A stretch of 64,000 bases of DNA from Leifsonia sp. ku-ls (GTDB lineage Bacteria; Actinomycetota; Actinomycetes; Actinomycetales; Microbacteriaceae). Made by a program: the position numbers and the translations under genes. Positions 1 to 9,702 of this stretch are shown piece by piece. The stretch lies in NCBI GenBank assembly GCA_003367665.1, contig QKXI01000013.1:48803-112802 (forward strand), in the 5' to 3' direction. The notes below the pieces were generated by a model. It was not told the DNA's origin. It was given only the letters and a program-made list of their open reading frames with translations, and did no database searches. Position 1 is the first letter of the stretch. Every line of letters starts with the position of its first letter.

Positions 1-1
1 A

Positions 2-427
2 GACCTGGAGCAGCACCGCTACGACTTCTCGTTCTCCGGGCTCAAGACCGCGGTCGCCCGCTGGGTGGAGCAGCGGCAGGACGCGGGCGAGGACGTGCCC
101 GTCGCGGACGTGGCCGCCTCGTTCCGGGAGGCGGTCGCCGACGTGCTGATCACCAAGGCGCTCGCGGCCTGCCGCGACTTCGACGTGCCGCGACTGCTGC
201 TCGGCGGCGGCGTCGTCGCGAACGCGCGGGTCCGCCAGCTCGCGGTCGCACGGGCGGCGGAGGCGGGCGTCGCCCTGCGCATCCCGGCCCTCTCGCTGTG
301 CACCGACAACGGCGCCATGATCGCGGCGCTCGGCGCACAGCTGATCATGGCGGGGCACGGGCCGAGCGAGCTGACCTTCTCGGCGGACTCCACGCTGCCG
401 GTGACGGACATTCAGGTCACGCGCTGA
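2..427 (+). CDS. tsaD: tRNA threonylcarbamoyladenosine synthase subunit TsaD, C-terminal part
   Basis: The window opens inside this gene in frame 2, so only the last 141 residues are present. TsaD transfers the threonylcarbamoyl group to A37 of ANN-decoding tRNAs in the cytoplasm. The fragment begins with the ASKHA-fold motif [10 protein letters not shown] and contains [14 protein letters not shown] and [10 protein letters not shown], which are characteristic of the nucleotide- and metal-binding C-terminal half of the Kae1/TsaD family. It ends with TGA at 425-427. The upstream part, normally preceded by tsaB and rimI-type genes in actinobacteria, lies outside the window. The family call is firm; start and full length cannot be judged. 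Confidence 0.96.
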   Translation, partial: DLEQHRYDFSFSGLKTAVARWVEQRQDAGEDVPVADVAASFREAVADVLITKALAACRDFDVPRLLLGGGVVANARVRQLAVARAAEAGVALRIPALSLCTDNGAMIAALGAQLIMAGHGPSELTFSADSTLPVTDIQVTR

Positions 428-549
428 CAGGTGCGTTGACACCCCCGCGCGGGCCCTGCCACCATGGAACCGATACAGCGTTCTCTCAGGAACAATCCTT
501 CCCGCGAGGCGCCGACCGCACGCTTCCAGCACCGAAGGAGATGGGTCCC

Positions 550-1164
550 ATGACCGATCCGAACGCTCCCGCCGACCCGGCGGACCAGAACGCGCAGAAC
601 GGGTCCGTCCCGCCGGCCGCTCCGACCCCGCCGACGCCGCCTGCGGGCGACACCGGCGCGGTGCCTCCGCCTCCGCCCGCGCCCGGGTACGGCCAGCAGC
701 CGCCCGCGCCGGGCTACAGCCAGCAGCCGCCGGCGCCGGGCTACGGCCAGCAGCCGCCGGCGCCGGGCTACGGCCAGCAGCCGCCCGCGCCCGGATACGG
801 CCAGCCGCAGCAGCCGTACGGCCAGCCGCAGCAGCCGTACGGCCAGCCCGCCTACGGCCAGCCGGCGCCGGGCTACGCCCAGCCGTATGCGCCGCCGGCG
901 GCCAAGTCGCCGATCCTGAGCATCCTCTCGCTCGTCGGCGGCATCCTCGGCATCGTGCTCAACATCGCCTGGGGCATCGGCTTCCTGTTCGGCATCGCGG
1001 CGATCGTGCTCGGCTTCATCGGCCGCAACAAGGAGCCGCAGGCCCGCGGTTTCTGGCTGACCGGCATCATCCTGGGCTTCGTGAGCCTGCTGATCGCGAT
1101 CGTCTACTGGATCTTCCTGGCGATCATCTTCACCAGCATCGCGAACAACTACAGCACGTACTGA
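550..1164 (+). CDS. Proline-rich DUF4190 membrane protein
   Basis: A 204-residue protein of unknown function. Residues 1-44 are acidic and Pro/Ala-rich, residues 45-113 are a repeat tract of PGYGQQPPA units, and the C-terminal 90 residues hold the DUF4190 region with three hydrophobic segments (beginning near SPILSILSLVGG, FLFGIAAIVLGFIG and GFWLTGIILGFVSLL). This is a common actinobacterial design in which a flexible cytoplasmic tail is attached to a small membrane domain. The ATG at 550 is chosen over the one at 541 because GGAG at 537-540 sits 9 bases upstream. It converges on the methyltransferase gene with only 6 bases between stop codons. No enzymatic residues are visible. Confidence 0.85.
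   Translation: MTDPNAPADPADQNAQNGSVPPAAPTPPTPPAGDTGAVPPPPPAPGYGQQPPAPGYSQQPPAPGYGQQPPAPGYGQQPPAPGYGQPQQPYGQPQQPYGQPAYGQPAPGYAQPYAPPAAKSPILSILSLVGGILGIVLNIAWGIGFLFGIAAIVLGFIGRNKEPQARGFWLTGIILGFVSLLIAIVYWIFLAIIFTSIANNYSTY
682..888 (+). repeat. Coding tandem repeats (27-bp units, PGYGQQPPA)
   Basis: Four near-identical 27-bp units run from 682 to 789 and encode the nonapeptide PGYGQQPPA with one Gly-to-Ser change. Degenerate GQPQQPYGQP units follow to about 888. They are in frame with the DUF4190 protein and encode its low-complexity tail, so copy-number differences between strains are expected. Confidence 0.85.
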
Positions 1165-1170
1165 GCGACG

Positions 1171-2367
1171 TCACAGCCGCTCGGCGAGCAAAGCCGTGTG
1201 CCGCCCGGCGACCCTGGTCAGGATCAGGGTCGCCGGGCGGTCGCCGTTGAGGGACAGCCGGCGGCGCAGGGCCGCCGGGTCGACGTCCACGCCGCGCTTC
1301 TTGATCTCCAGCGTCCCGATGCCGCGCTGACGCAGCGCCTTCTTGAGGTCCTTCTCGGCGTAGGGCAGGGTCTCCAGGATGCGGAAGCCCGCGGCGAAGG
1401 GCGTCGCGGTCGGCGCGTCCGCGGTGATGTACGCGATCTGCTCCGACAGCATCCGTCCGCCGATGCTGCGGGCGAGGTCGCCGATCAGCCGCGCGCGGAT
1501 CACCGCGCCGTCCGGCTCGTAGAGGTACTCCCCGAGCGGGCCGGCCTCCACGTCCTCGCTGTCCGCGTCGGCCGTCAGCTCGTCGGCCGTGTCGCCGCGC
1601 AGCACGAGGGCCGCCCGGTGGATGCCCGGCCGGGCCAGCGCCCCGAACCAGAGCCCCAGCTCCACCACCTGGCCGTCGACCGACACCCACTGCGCCTCGG
1701 CGGTCGACGGGATGAGGTCGCGGTCGAAACCGGGCCCCAGCTTGAGGCCGACCGATCGTCCGGTCGCCAGCTCGTACGCGAACCCGAGCGAGGGCGTGTA
1801 GTCGTCGGGATCGGTCAGCCGCTCGGTCTGCGTGTGCCCGGCCGTCCGGCGGGCCGGGTCGAGGAAGACGCCGTCGATGCCGCGGAGGTCGACCTCCTCT
1901 GCGCGTTTGTGCTCCACGACGGCGGTCGGGAACGGCGCCAGGTTGAAGGACGCGATGGCTGCGGTCACCTCGTCCGCGTCGACGGCGGTGACGTCCAGCT
2001 CCAGAGCGGCGAGGGCGAGCGCGTCGCCGCCGATGCCGCAGCCGAGGTCGGCGACAGAGCGCAGCCCGGCGGCCCGGAACCGGCCGGCGTGCCGTGCCGC
2101 CACCGGGAGCCGTGTCGCCTGCTCCAGCCCGGCCTCGGTGAACAGCATCTGGGTCGCGAAGTCGCCGAACTTCGCCTGCGCCTTCCTGCGTAGCTTCGAC
2201 TGGGTGAGGACGGCGGCGACCAGAGCCGGGGAGTGGCCCTGTTTGCGCAGGTCGCCGACCAGCTGGAGCACATCCCGCTCGCTGCGATAGGGCGGGAGGG
2301 AGTCGAGCAGCCGAAGCCCCTCGGGACTCAGCAGTGCGACCAGCTCGGACCGTTCCATGCCGTCCAC
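1171..2367 (-). CDS. Class I SAM-dependent methyltransferase with THUMP-like C-terminal domain
   Basis: 398 residues. A central Rossmann methyltransferase domain shows the SAM-binding motif VADLGCGIGGDALALA followed by an acidic residue after beta-2 (VTAVDADEV) and a motif IV-like FLDPARR. The C-terminal roughly 90 residues (LIGDLARSIGGRMLSEQIAY to GIGTLEIKKRGVD) match the THUMP-like domain known from this actinobacterial family, which suggests an RNA substrate. That substrate is inferred and not established. The GTG at 2367 gives the longest product; an ATG at 2358 is an alternative, and neither has a strong ribosome binding site. The gene is divergent from groES. Confidence 0.85.
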   Translation of the reverse strand: MDGMERSELVALLSPEGLRLLDSLPPYRSERDVLQLVGDLRKQGHSPALVAAVLTQSKLRRKAQAKFGDFATQMLFTEAGLEQATRLPVAARHAGRFRAAGLRSVADLGCGIGGDALALAALELDVTAVDADEVTAAIASFNLAPFPTAVVEHKRAEEVDLRGIDGVFLDPARRTAGHTQTERLTDPDDYTPSLGFAYELATGRSVGLKLGPGFDRDLIPSTAEAQWVSVDGQVVELGLWFGALARPGIHRAALVLRGDTADELTADADSEDVEAGPLGEYLYEPDGAVIRARLIGDLARSIGGRMLSEQIAYITADAPTATPFAAGFRILETLPYAEKDLKKALRQRGIGTLEIKKRGVDVDPAALRRRLSLNGDRPATLILTRVAGRHTALLAERL

Positions 2368-2385
2368 GCTACCCTGGCACTCACG

Positions 2386-2415
2386 TTGCGTGACTGCTAA
2401 CGCACCCCCTAGACT
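2386..2415 (+). promoter_or_regulatory. groES promoter
   Basis: TTGCGT at 2386-2391 and TAGACT at 2410-2415 are separated by 18 bases, a good SigA-type promoter. It would start transcription at about 2421, inside the CIRCE element. Confidence 0.7.
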
Positions 2416-2419
2416 CGTG

Positions 2420-2446
2420 TTAGCACTCTCACTGCGAGTTTGCTAA
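2420..2446 (+). promoter_or_regulatory. CIRCE operator (HrcA site)
   Basis: TTAGCACTC at 2420-2428, nine bases, then GTTTGCTAA at 2438-2446. The first half is a perfect CIRCE half-site and the second matches GAGTGCTAA at 7 of 9 positions. CIRCE is bound by the heat-shock repressor HrcA; its position over the expected start of transcription fits repression of groES. Confidence 0.88.
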
Positions 2447-2490
2447 TCAGTCTTCGTCAAGACACTGTTCTTCACAGGAAAGGGGTCAAC

Positions 2491-2787
2491 GTGTCGGTCT
2501 CCATCAAGCCGCTCGAGGATCGCATCGTCATCAAGCAGGTCGAGGCTGAGCAGACCACTGCTTCCGGTCTGGTCATCCCCGACACCGCCAAGGAGAAGCC
2601 GCAGGAGGGCGAGGTCGTGGCCGTGGGCCCGGGCCGCATCGACGACAACGGCAACCGCGTCCCGCTCGACGTGGCCGTCGGCGACAAGGTCATCTACTCC
2701 AAGTACGGCGGCACCGAGGTCAAGTTCGGCGGCGAGGACTACCTCGTCCTCTCGGCCCGCGACGTGCTCGCGGTCGTCGTCCGCTGA
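2491..2787 (+). CDS. groES: Co-chaperonin GroES
   Basis: 98 residues, the usual GroES length. The protein forms the heptameric lid of the GroEL chamber in the cytoplasm. Recognisable segments are [17 protein letters not shown] at the N terminus, the mobile-loop region around [18 protein letters not shown], and the [16 protein letters not shown] and [13 protein letters not shown] strands. The GTG at 2491 is the start, with AGGAAAGGGG just upstream, and the 5' leader holds a CIRCE site. No groEL follows: a strong terminator and then rarD come next, so the cognate groEL must lie elsewhere. Confidence 0.97.
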   Translation: MSVSIKPLEDRIVIKQVEAEQTTASGLVIPDTAKEKPQEGEVVAVGPGRIDDNGNRVPLDVAVGDKVIYSKYGGTEVKFGGEDYLVLSARDVLAVVVR

Positions 2788-2804
2788 CGCGACACCCCGC
2801 TTCC

Positions 2805-2837
2805 GACGGCCCGGCTGCCCTGTGCAGCCGGGCCGTC
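2805..2837 (+). terminator. Terminator after groES
   Basis: A perfect 14-bp stem (2805-2818 with 2824-2837, loop CCTGT) is followed by GTCGTTTCG. It begins 17 bases after the groES stop and indicates a monocistronic groES transcript. Confidence 0.85.
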
Positions 2838-2857
2838 GTCGTTTCGCCCGCGACCCG

Positions 2858-2914
2858 CGATTCGTCACGAATCGCGGCCGTTCGTCACGTACGGCGACGA
2901 TTCGTGACGAATCG
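2858..2914. repeat. Three phased palindromes upstream of rarD
   Basis: CGATTCGTCACGAATCG (2858-2874) and CGATTCGTGACGAATCG (2898-2914) are perfect palindromes with 8-bp arms around one base. Between them CGTTCGTCACGTACG (2879-2893) is the same design with one mismatched pair. The centres, 2866, 2886 and 2906, are exactly 20 bp apart. The last copy covers the expected -35 region of rarD. They may be operators or a REP-like intergenic repeat. Confidence 0.75.
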
Positions 2915-2932
2915 GGCGTCGGTGGACCGCGG

Positions 2933-2938
2933 TAGAGT
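2933..2938 (+). promoter_or_regulatory. -10 box of rarD (leaderless)
   Basis: TAGAGT lies 7 bases before the GTG start at 2946, so the transcript would begin at or next to the start codon. Confidence 0.5.
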
Positions 2939-2945
2939 CGGGTGA

Positions 2946-3890
2946 GTGGCAGCACCCTCCCAAGACCTCAGCTCGCACCGCACGTCGGGGCTCGTGTACG
3001 CGGTCTCCGCATACGTGCTCTGGGGCATCCTCCCCATCTACTTCCTCGCGCTCGCTCCCTCCAGCGCGTGGGAGATCGTCGCCTGGCGGATCATCTTCTC
3101 GCTCGGGTTCTGCGCCATCGCGCTGACCGTCACGCGCACCTGGAAGACCTTCGGCCGTCTCCTCGCCGACAAGCGTGTGCTGTTCACGATGGGCCTCGCC
3201 GGCGTCCTGATCTACGTCAACTGGCAGACCTACGTGCTGGCGACCGTGAGCGGCCACGTCGTGGAGGCGGCGCTCGGCTACTTCATCAACCCAATCGTGA
3301 CCGTGTTCCTCGGCGTGCTCGTGCAGCGCGAACGCCTGCGGGTCGCGCAGTGGGTGGCGGTCGGCGTGAGCATCGTGGCCGTGATCGTGCTCGCCGTCGG
3401 CTACGGCTCGATGCCCTGGATCGCGCTCATCCTCGCCTTCTCGTTCGGCCTCTACGGCCTCATCAAGAAGCGCGTCGGCAACCGGGTGGACGCGCTCTCC
3501 GGCCTCACGCTCGAGACGATGTGGCTCACGCCGGTGGCCGTCGTCCAGCTGATCGTGGTGGGCGTGACGGCCGGGCTCACGATCGGCACCGCCGGCGTGT
3601 GGCACACCATCCTCCTGGTCGGCGCCGGTGTCATCACGGCCGTCCCGCTGCTGTTCTTCGCCGCGGCCTCGCGCCGGCTCCCGCTGGTTTACATGGGCTT
3701 CATCCAGTACTTCGCGCCGTTCATCCAGTTCATCGTCGGGGTCGCCGTGCTGCACGAGGCGATGCCGCCGGAGCGCTGGCTCGGCTTCGCCATCGTGTGG
3801 CTGGCCCTCGTCATCCTGAGCGTCGACATGATCGTCGCCGCGCGGCAGAGCAAGCGGGCCGCCGAGCTCGATCTGGCGACCGTCGACTGA
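2946..3890 (+). CDS. rarD: EamA-family transporter RarD
   Basis: 314 residues and about ten predicted transmembrane segments, typical of the RarD branch of the drug/metabolite transporter superfamily. Visible family features are GLVYAVSAYVLWGILPIYF at the N terminus, NWQTYVLATVSGHVVEAALGYFINP in the first EamA half, and LFFAAASRRLPLVYMGFIQY in the second. The physiological substrate of RarD proteins is not well defined. The GTG at 2946 fits a leaderless transcript from TAGAGT at 2933. The ending RQSKRAAELDLATVD is cytoplasmic. The gene stands between the palindrome cluster and guaB and does not appear to be in an operon. Confidence 0.9.
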   Translation: MAAPSQDLSSHRTSGLVYAVSAYVLWGILPIYFLALAPSSAWEIVAWRIIFSLGFCAIALTVTRTWKTFGRLLADKRVLFTMGLAGVLIYVNWQTYVLATVSGHVVEAALGYFINPIVTVFLGVLVQRERLRVAQWVAVGVSIVAVIVLAVGYGSMPWIALILAFSFGLYGLIKKRVGNRVDALSGLTLETMWLTPVAVVQLIVVGVTAGLTIGTAGVWHTILLVGAGVITAVPLLFFAAASRRLPLVYMGFIQYFAPFIQFIVGVAVLHEAMPPERWLGFAIVWLALVILSVDMIVAARQSKRAAELDLATVD

Positions 3891-3910
3891 GCCCGGAATC
3901 GGCGGAATAA

Positions 3911-5476
<1,566 letters not shown>

Positions 5477-5498
5477 CCCGCGAGTTCCCCTCACCGAA

Positions 5499-5526
5499 CC
5501 GCCGCCCGCCTTCCCGCGGGCGGCGG
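5499..5526 (+). terminator. Terminator after guaB
   Basis: An 11-bp GC stem (5499-5509 with 5516-5526), a 6-base loop, then TTTCGTCTATTCT. A typical intrinsic terminator. Confidence 0.85.
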
Positions 5527-5576
5527 TTTCGTCTATTCTGGAAGGCTTTGCCCGCCACCAGATCAGGATCTCCACC

Positions 5577-7265
5577 ATGAGTCACATCGACGTCTCCGGC
5601 GTCTCCTACACGCTCGCCGACGGCCGGCCGCTGCTCGACGAGGTGTCCTTCCGCGTCGGGGACGGACGGGTCGCCGCGCTCATCGGCGCGAACGGCGCGG
5701 GCAAGTCGACCCTCCTGCGGATCATCCGCGGGGAGCTGCGCCCCGACTCCGGCGGTGTGACCATCGACGGCGGGCTCGGGGTCATGGACCAGTTCGTCGG
5801 CCACGTCCGCGACGAGCGCACGGTGCACGACCTGCTCGTCGGCGTCGCTCCCGCGGCCGTGCGAGCGGCCGCGCAGTCGCTGGAGGCGGCGGAGAACGCG
5901 ATCATCGAGCGCGACGAGACCGACACCCAGCTCCGCTACGCCACCGCGCTGGCCGAGTACGCCGACGCCGGCGGATACGACCAGGAGGTGGTCTGGGACC
6001 AGTGCACGGTCGCCGCCCTCGGCGTCCCGTTCGAGCGCGCCAGGCACCGCTCGGTGCGCACCCTGTCCGGCGGCGAGCAGAAGCGGCTGGTGCTGGAGGC
6101 GCTGCTGCGCGGGCCTGAGCAGGTGCTGCTGCTCGACGAGCCGGACAACTACCTCGACGTGCCCGCCAAGCGCTGGCTGGAGGAGCAGTTGCGCGCGACA
6201 CCGAAGACGGTGCTCGTCGTCTCGCACGACCGAGAGCTCCTCGCCAACGCCGCCGACCGCATCGTCACCTTGGAGCTCGGCGCGGCCGGCAACACGGCGT
6301 GGACGCACGGCGGCGGCTTCGCGGGCTACCACGACGCCCGCCGCGAGCGGATGGAGCGGCTGGAGGAGCTCCGGCGCCGCTGGGACGAGGAGCACGCCAA
6401 GCTGAAGGCGCTGGTGCTGCGGTTCAAGGAGAAGGCGAAGTACAACAGCGACCTCGCCAACGCCTACCAGGCGGCGCAGACCCGGCTCGCCAAGTTCGAG
6501 GCCGCCGGGCCGCCGCAGGCGGTGCCGCGCGAGCAGAACGTGCGGATGCGGCTGACCGGCGCCCGTACCGGCCGGCGCGTGCTGGAGTGCACCGAGCTGG
6601 AGCTCACCGGCCTCATGCGCCCCTTCGACGCCGAAGTCTGGTTCGGCGAGAGGGTCGCCGTGCTCGGATCGAACGGCTCCGGCAAGTCGCACTTCCTGCG
6701 CCTGCTGGCCGCCGGCGGCACCGATCCCGATCCGTCCGCCGGCCATCTCGCCTCGGCGGACGTCGCCGGTGCGCCCGTCCCGCACACGGGAACGGCGAAG
6801 CTGGGGGCGCGCGTGGCGCCGGGCCTGTTCGCCCAGGCGCACGAGCATCCCGAACTCGTCGGGCGGACCCTGCTGGAGATCCTGCACCGCGGCGACGACC
6901 GGCGCGACGGGATGCCGCGCGAGGCCGCGAGCCGCGTGCTCGACCGGTACGGGCTCGCGGGCGCGGCCGAGCAGAGGTTCGAGTCGCTCTCCGGCGGTCA
7001 GCAGGCGCGCCTCCAGATCCTGCTGCTGGAGCTCTCCGGCGCGACCCTGCTGCTGCTCGACGAGCCGACCGACAACCTCGACCTCGTCTCTGCGGAGGCC
7101 CTGGAGGAGGGGCTGGCCGGCTTCGAGGGCACCGTCATCGCGGTGACGCACGACCGCTGGTTCGCGCGCGGCTTCGACCGCTTCCTGGTGTTCGGCTCCG
7201 ACGGCACGGTCTACGAGGCCGACGAGCCCGTCTGGGACGAGCGCCGGGTGGCCCGGGCTCGCTGA
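5577..7265 (+). CDS. ABC-F family ATP-binding protein
   Basis: 562 residues with two ABC ATPase domains and no membrane segments, the ABC-F layout. Domain 1 has GANGAGKSTLLRII near residue 38, LSGGEQKR near 163 and LLLDEPDNYLD near 184. A charged linker follows (YNSDLANAYQAAQTRLAKFE), then domain 2 with GSNGSGKSHFLRLL near 363, LSGGQQARLQILL and LLLLDEPTDNLDLVSAEALE. ABC-F proteins act on the ribosome, as translation factors or in antibiotic resistance; which applies here cannot be told from sequence. The stop is 1 base from the stop of the convergent aminotransferase gene. Confidence 0.92.
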   Translation: MSHIDVSGVSYTLADGRPLLDEVSFRVGDGRVAALIGANGAGKSTLLRIIRGELRPDSGGVTIDGGLGVMDQFVGHVRDERTVHDLLVGVAPAAVRAAAQSLEAAENAIIERDETDTQLRYATALAEYADAGGYDQEVVWDQCTVAALGVPFERARHRSVRTLSGGEQKRLVLEALLRGPEQVLLLDEPDNYLDVPAKRWLEEQLRATPKTVLVVSHDRELLANAADRIVTLELGAAGNTAWTHGGGFAGYHDARRERMERLEELRRRWDEEHAKLKALVLRFKEKAKYNSDLANAYQAAQTRLAKFEAAGPPQAVPREQNVRMRLTGARTGRRVLECTELELTGLMRPFDAEVWFGERVAVLGSNGSGKSHFLRLLAAGGTDPDPSAGHLASADVAGAPVPHTGTAKLGARVAPGLFAQAHEHPELVGRTLLEILHRGDDRRDGMPREAASRVLDRYGLAGAAEQRFESLSGGQQARLQILLLELSGATLLLLDEPTDNLDLVSAEALEEGLAGFEGTVIAVTHDRWFARGFDRFLVFGSDGTVYEADEPVWDERRVARAR

Positions 7266-7266
7266 G

Positions 7267-8421
7267 CTAGCGCCGGGCGAGCTCGGCGATGCGGTCGACG
7301 GCCTCGGTCAGCACCTCGGGGGAGCAGGCCAGGTTGAGGCGGGCGAAGCCGGCTCCCGGCGCGCCGAAGTCGGGGCCGGGCACGAGCGCGACCCGCGCCT
7401 CCTCCAGGATGCGTCCGGCGGGGTCGTCGCCCCAGCCGAGCTCGCGGAAGTCGAGCCACGCCAGGTAGCTGGCGTGCGGCTCGCGGTAGCCGACGCGCGG
7501 CAGCCGGTCGGTGAGCAGCACCGAGAGCAGGGCGCGGTTGGTCTCGATCGCGCGGAGCGCGCCGTCCAGCCACTCCTCGCCGTCGCGGTACGCCGCCTCG
7601 GTGGCGATGCGGCCGAACTGGCTGGTGCGCGTCTCGATCTCGATCGGCAGCGCGTGGACACGCTCCGCCACCTCCGGCGAGCCGGCGACGAACAGCGCGC
7701 ACTTGAGGCCGGCGAGGTTCCAGGCCTTGCTCGCCGCGTGGGCGGCGACGCCGACGCGGCGGGCGTCGTCGGACACCGACAGGAACGGGGTGAAGGTCGC
7801 ATCCGTGTGCGTCAGCGGCGCGTGCACCTCGTCGCTCACCACGTGGACGCCGTGGTGCGCCGCCAGGGCGGCCACCGCCTCCAGCTCCTCCCGGGGGTGG
7901 ACGAGGCCGAGCGGATTGTGCGGGTTGCACAGCAGGAACGCCGTGGCCCCGCCGGCGAAGGCGCGCTCGAGTCCGGCCAGGTCGAGCGCCCAGCCGCGGC
8001 CGTCGGTCCCGCCCTCGAGCAGCGGCACCTCTTCGACCACGCCGCCGGCCTCCGGGATCAGCTCGAAGAACGGCGGGTACACCGGAGGGGTGATGACGAC
8101 GCGGTCGCCCGGCCGGATCAGCATGCGGAGCGCCTCGACGATCACGACGCTGACGTCGGTGGTCGTCCGGGTGCGGGCCGGGTCCACCGTCCACCCCCAG
8201 CGGGCGCCGGCGAACGCGGCGAACGCGCGCTGGACGCCGTCGTCCGGGCCGACGTAGCCGGTGTCGCTGCGGTCGACGGCGGCGTGGAGGGCCCGCGCGA
8301 TCGGAGGGGCCAGCGGGTAGTCCATCTCGGCGACGAAGAGCGGAAGCACGTCGTCGGGATATGCGCGCCACTTCTCGCTCGTGCGCTCGCGAAGACGGGA
8401 GAGGGGTTCGGCTTCGACCAT
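7267..8421 (-). CDS. MalY/PatB-type aminotransferase (cystathionine beta-lyase-like)
   Basis: 384 residues, fold-type I PLP enzyme of the MalY/PatB family; characterised members are C-S lyases. Visible are FVAEMDYPLAPPIARAL near the N terminus, the substrate-pocket segment VVITPPVYPPFF, NPHNPLG, VVSDEVHAPL with the PLP-contacting Asp, and the Schiff-base lysine in HAASKAWNLAGLK. The ATG at 8421 is preferred to an upstream in-frame extension because GGGAGGG precedes it at a suitable distance. A cytoplasmic role in sulfur amino-acid metabolism or cysteine-conjugate cleavage is likely, but the substrate is not determinable. It is divergent from guaB3. Confidence 0.87.
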   Translation of the reverse strand: MVEAEPLSRLRERTSEKWRAYPDDVLPLFVAEMDYPLAPPIARALHAAVDRSDTGYVGPDDGVQRAFAAFAGARWGWTVDPARTRTTTDVSVVIVEALRMLIRPGDRVVITPPVYPPFFELIPEAGGVVEEVPLLEGGTDGRGWALDLAGLERAFAGGATAFLLCNPHNPLGLVHPREELEAVAALAAHHGVHVVSDEVHAPLTHTDATFTPFLSVSDDARRVGVAAHAASKAWNLAGLKCALFVAGSPEVAERVHALPIEIETRTSQFGRIATEAAYRDGEEWLDGALRAIETNRALLSVLLTDRLPRVGYREPHASYLAWLDFRELGWGDDPAGRILEEARVALVPGPDFGAPGAGFARLNLACSPEVLTEAVDRIAELARR

Positions 8422-8523
8422 CACACGACCACCCTCCCACAGGCCGGTGACAGCGCACAGGCGTGCGTCGCTCCCCAGGACCACCGTTGTCCACAGGCAC
8501 CCGACGCGGACGGGTCGGCGGCC

Positions 8524-8529
8524 TAGACT
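8524..8529 (+). promoter_or_regulatory. -10 box of guaB3 (leaderless)
   Basis: TAGACT lies 7 bases before the GTG at 8537, which argues for that start and a leaderless mRNA. Confidence 0.55.
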
Positions 8530-8536
8530 GAATCAC

Positions 8537-9661
8537 GTGAGTATGGAGATCGAGATCGGGCGCGCCAAGCGCGCACGCCGTGTGTACGCCTTCGACGACA
8601 TCGCGGTGGTTCCCAGCCGTCGCACCCGCGACCCCGAAGACGTCTCGGTCGCGTGGTCCATCGACGCGTACCAGTTCTCCATCCCCTTCCTCGCCGCCCC
8701 GATGGACTCGGTGGTCTCACCGACGACCGCCATCATGATGGGCCAGCTGGGCGGGCTCGGCGTGCTCGACCTCGAAGGCCTCTGGACCCGCTACGAAGAT
8801 CCGGAGCCGCTGCTGGCCGAGATCCGAGAGCTCGCGCCGGAGCGCGCGACCAGTCGCATGCAGGAGATCTACGCAGAGCCGATCAAGCCGGAGCTCGTCA
8901 CCCGCCGGCTCGCCGAGATCCGCGAGGGCGGCGTGACCGTCGCCGGCGCCCTCTCGCCGCAGCGCACGCAGGAGCTCTACCAGACGGTGGTGGAGGCGGG
9001 CGTCGATCTGTTCGTCATCCGCGGCACCACCGTGTCCGCCGAGCACGTCTCGAAGAACGTCGAGCCGCTCAACCTGAAGAAGTTCATCTACGAGTTGGAT
9101 GTGCCGGTCATCGTGGGCGGCGCCGCCACCTACACCGCGGCGCTGCACCTGATGCGCACGGGCGCGGCCGGCGTGCTGGTCGGCTTCGGCGGCGGGGCCG
9201 CATCCACGACCCGGTCGACCCTCGGCATCCACGCCCCCATGGCGACGGCGGTGGCCGACGTCGCCGGCGCGCGACGCGACTACATGGACGAGTCGGGCGG
9301 CCGGTACGTGCACGTCATCGCCGACGGCGGCCTCGGCAGCTCTGGCGACATCGTCAAGGCGATCGCGTGCGGCGCCGACGCGGTGATGCTGGGCACGACG
9401 CTCGCCCGCGCGACCGACGCGCCGGGCGGCGGCTGGCACTGGGGCGCCGAGGCGCACCACTCGCAGCTCCCGCGCGGCAACCGCGTGGCGGTCGGTCAGG
9501 TGGCGCCGCTGGAGGAGATCCTCTATGGTCCCGCCCCGGTCGCGGAGGGCTCTGCGAATCTGGTGGGAGCATTGCGTCGGAGCATGGCGACGACGGGATA
9601 CTCGGACCTGAAGGAGTTCCAGCGCGTCGAGGTGGTCGTCGCGCCCTACCGAACGCAGTAG
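8537..9661 (+). CDS. guaB3: GuaB3 family IMP dehydrogenase-related protein
   Basis: 374 residues, an IMPDH/GMP reductase-type TIM barrel without CBS domains. The N terminus MEIEIGRAKRARRVY and FDDIAVVPSRRTRDPEDVSVAW are typical of actinobacterial GuaB3. The phosphate-binding loop IADGGLGSSGDIVKAIACGADAVMLG is intact. In the position of the IMPDH catalytic loop GPGSICTTR this protein reads GGGAASTTR, so Ser223 replaces the catalytic Cys. Its reaction is therefore uncertain: it may be a modified IMPDH or GMPR, or a regulatory paralogue. Start at GTG 8537 from the -10 spacing; ATG 8543 is the alternative. glpD follows after 41 bases. Confidence 0.9.
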   Translation: MSMEIEIGRAKRARRVYAFDDIAVVPSRRTRDPEDVSVAWSIDAYQFSIPFLAAPMDSVVSPTTAIMMGQLGGLGVLDLEGLWTRYEDPEPLLAEIRELAPERATSRMQEIYAEPIKPELVTRRLAEIREGGVTVAGALSPQRTQELYQTVVEAGVDLFVIRGTTVSAEHVSKNVEPLNLKKFIYELDVPVIVGGAATYTAALHLMRTGAAGVLVGFGGGAASTTRSTLGIHAPMATAVADVAGARRDYMDESGGRYVHVIADGGLGSSGDIVKAIACGADAVMLGTTLARATDAPGGGWHWGAEAHHSQLPRGNRVAVGQVAPLEEILYGPAPVAEGSANLVGALRRSMATTGYSDLKEFQRVEVVVAPYRTQ

Positions 9662-9702
9662 GACCAGGCGCCGGCCGACGGCGGCCGGGAAGGGAGAGAA
9701 CG

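Noticed and set aside
682-888. Short tandem repeats that could be taken for a CRISPR-like array
   Set aside because: Units are contiguous 27-mers without spacers and in frame with the DUF4190 protein; they encode PGYGQQPPA.
8653-9702. Extension of the glpD frame 350 codons upstream
   Set aside because: This part overlaps guaB3 in another frame and has no family features; the GlpD start with a ribosome binding site is at 9703.
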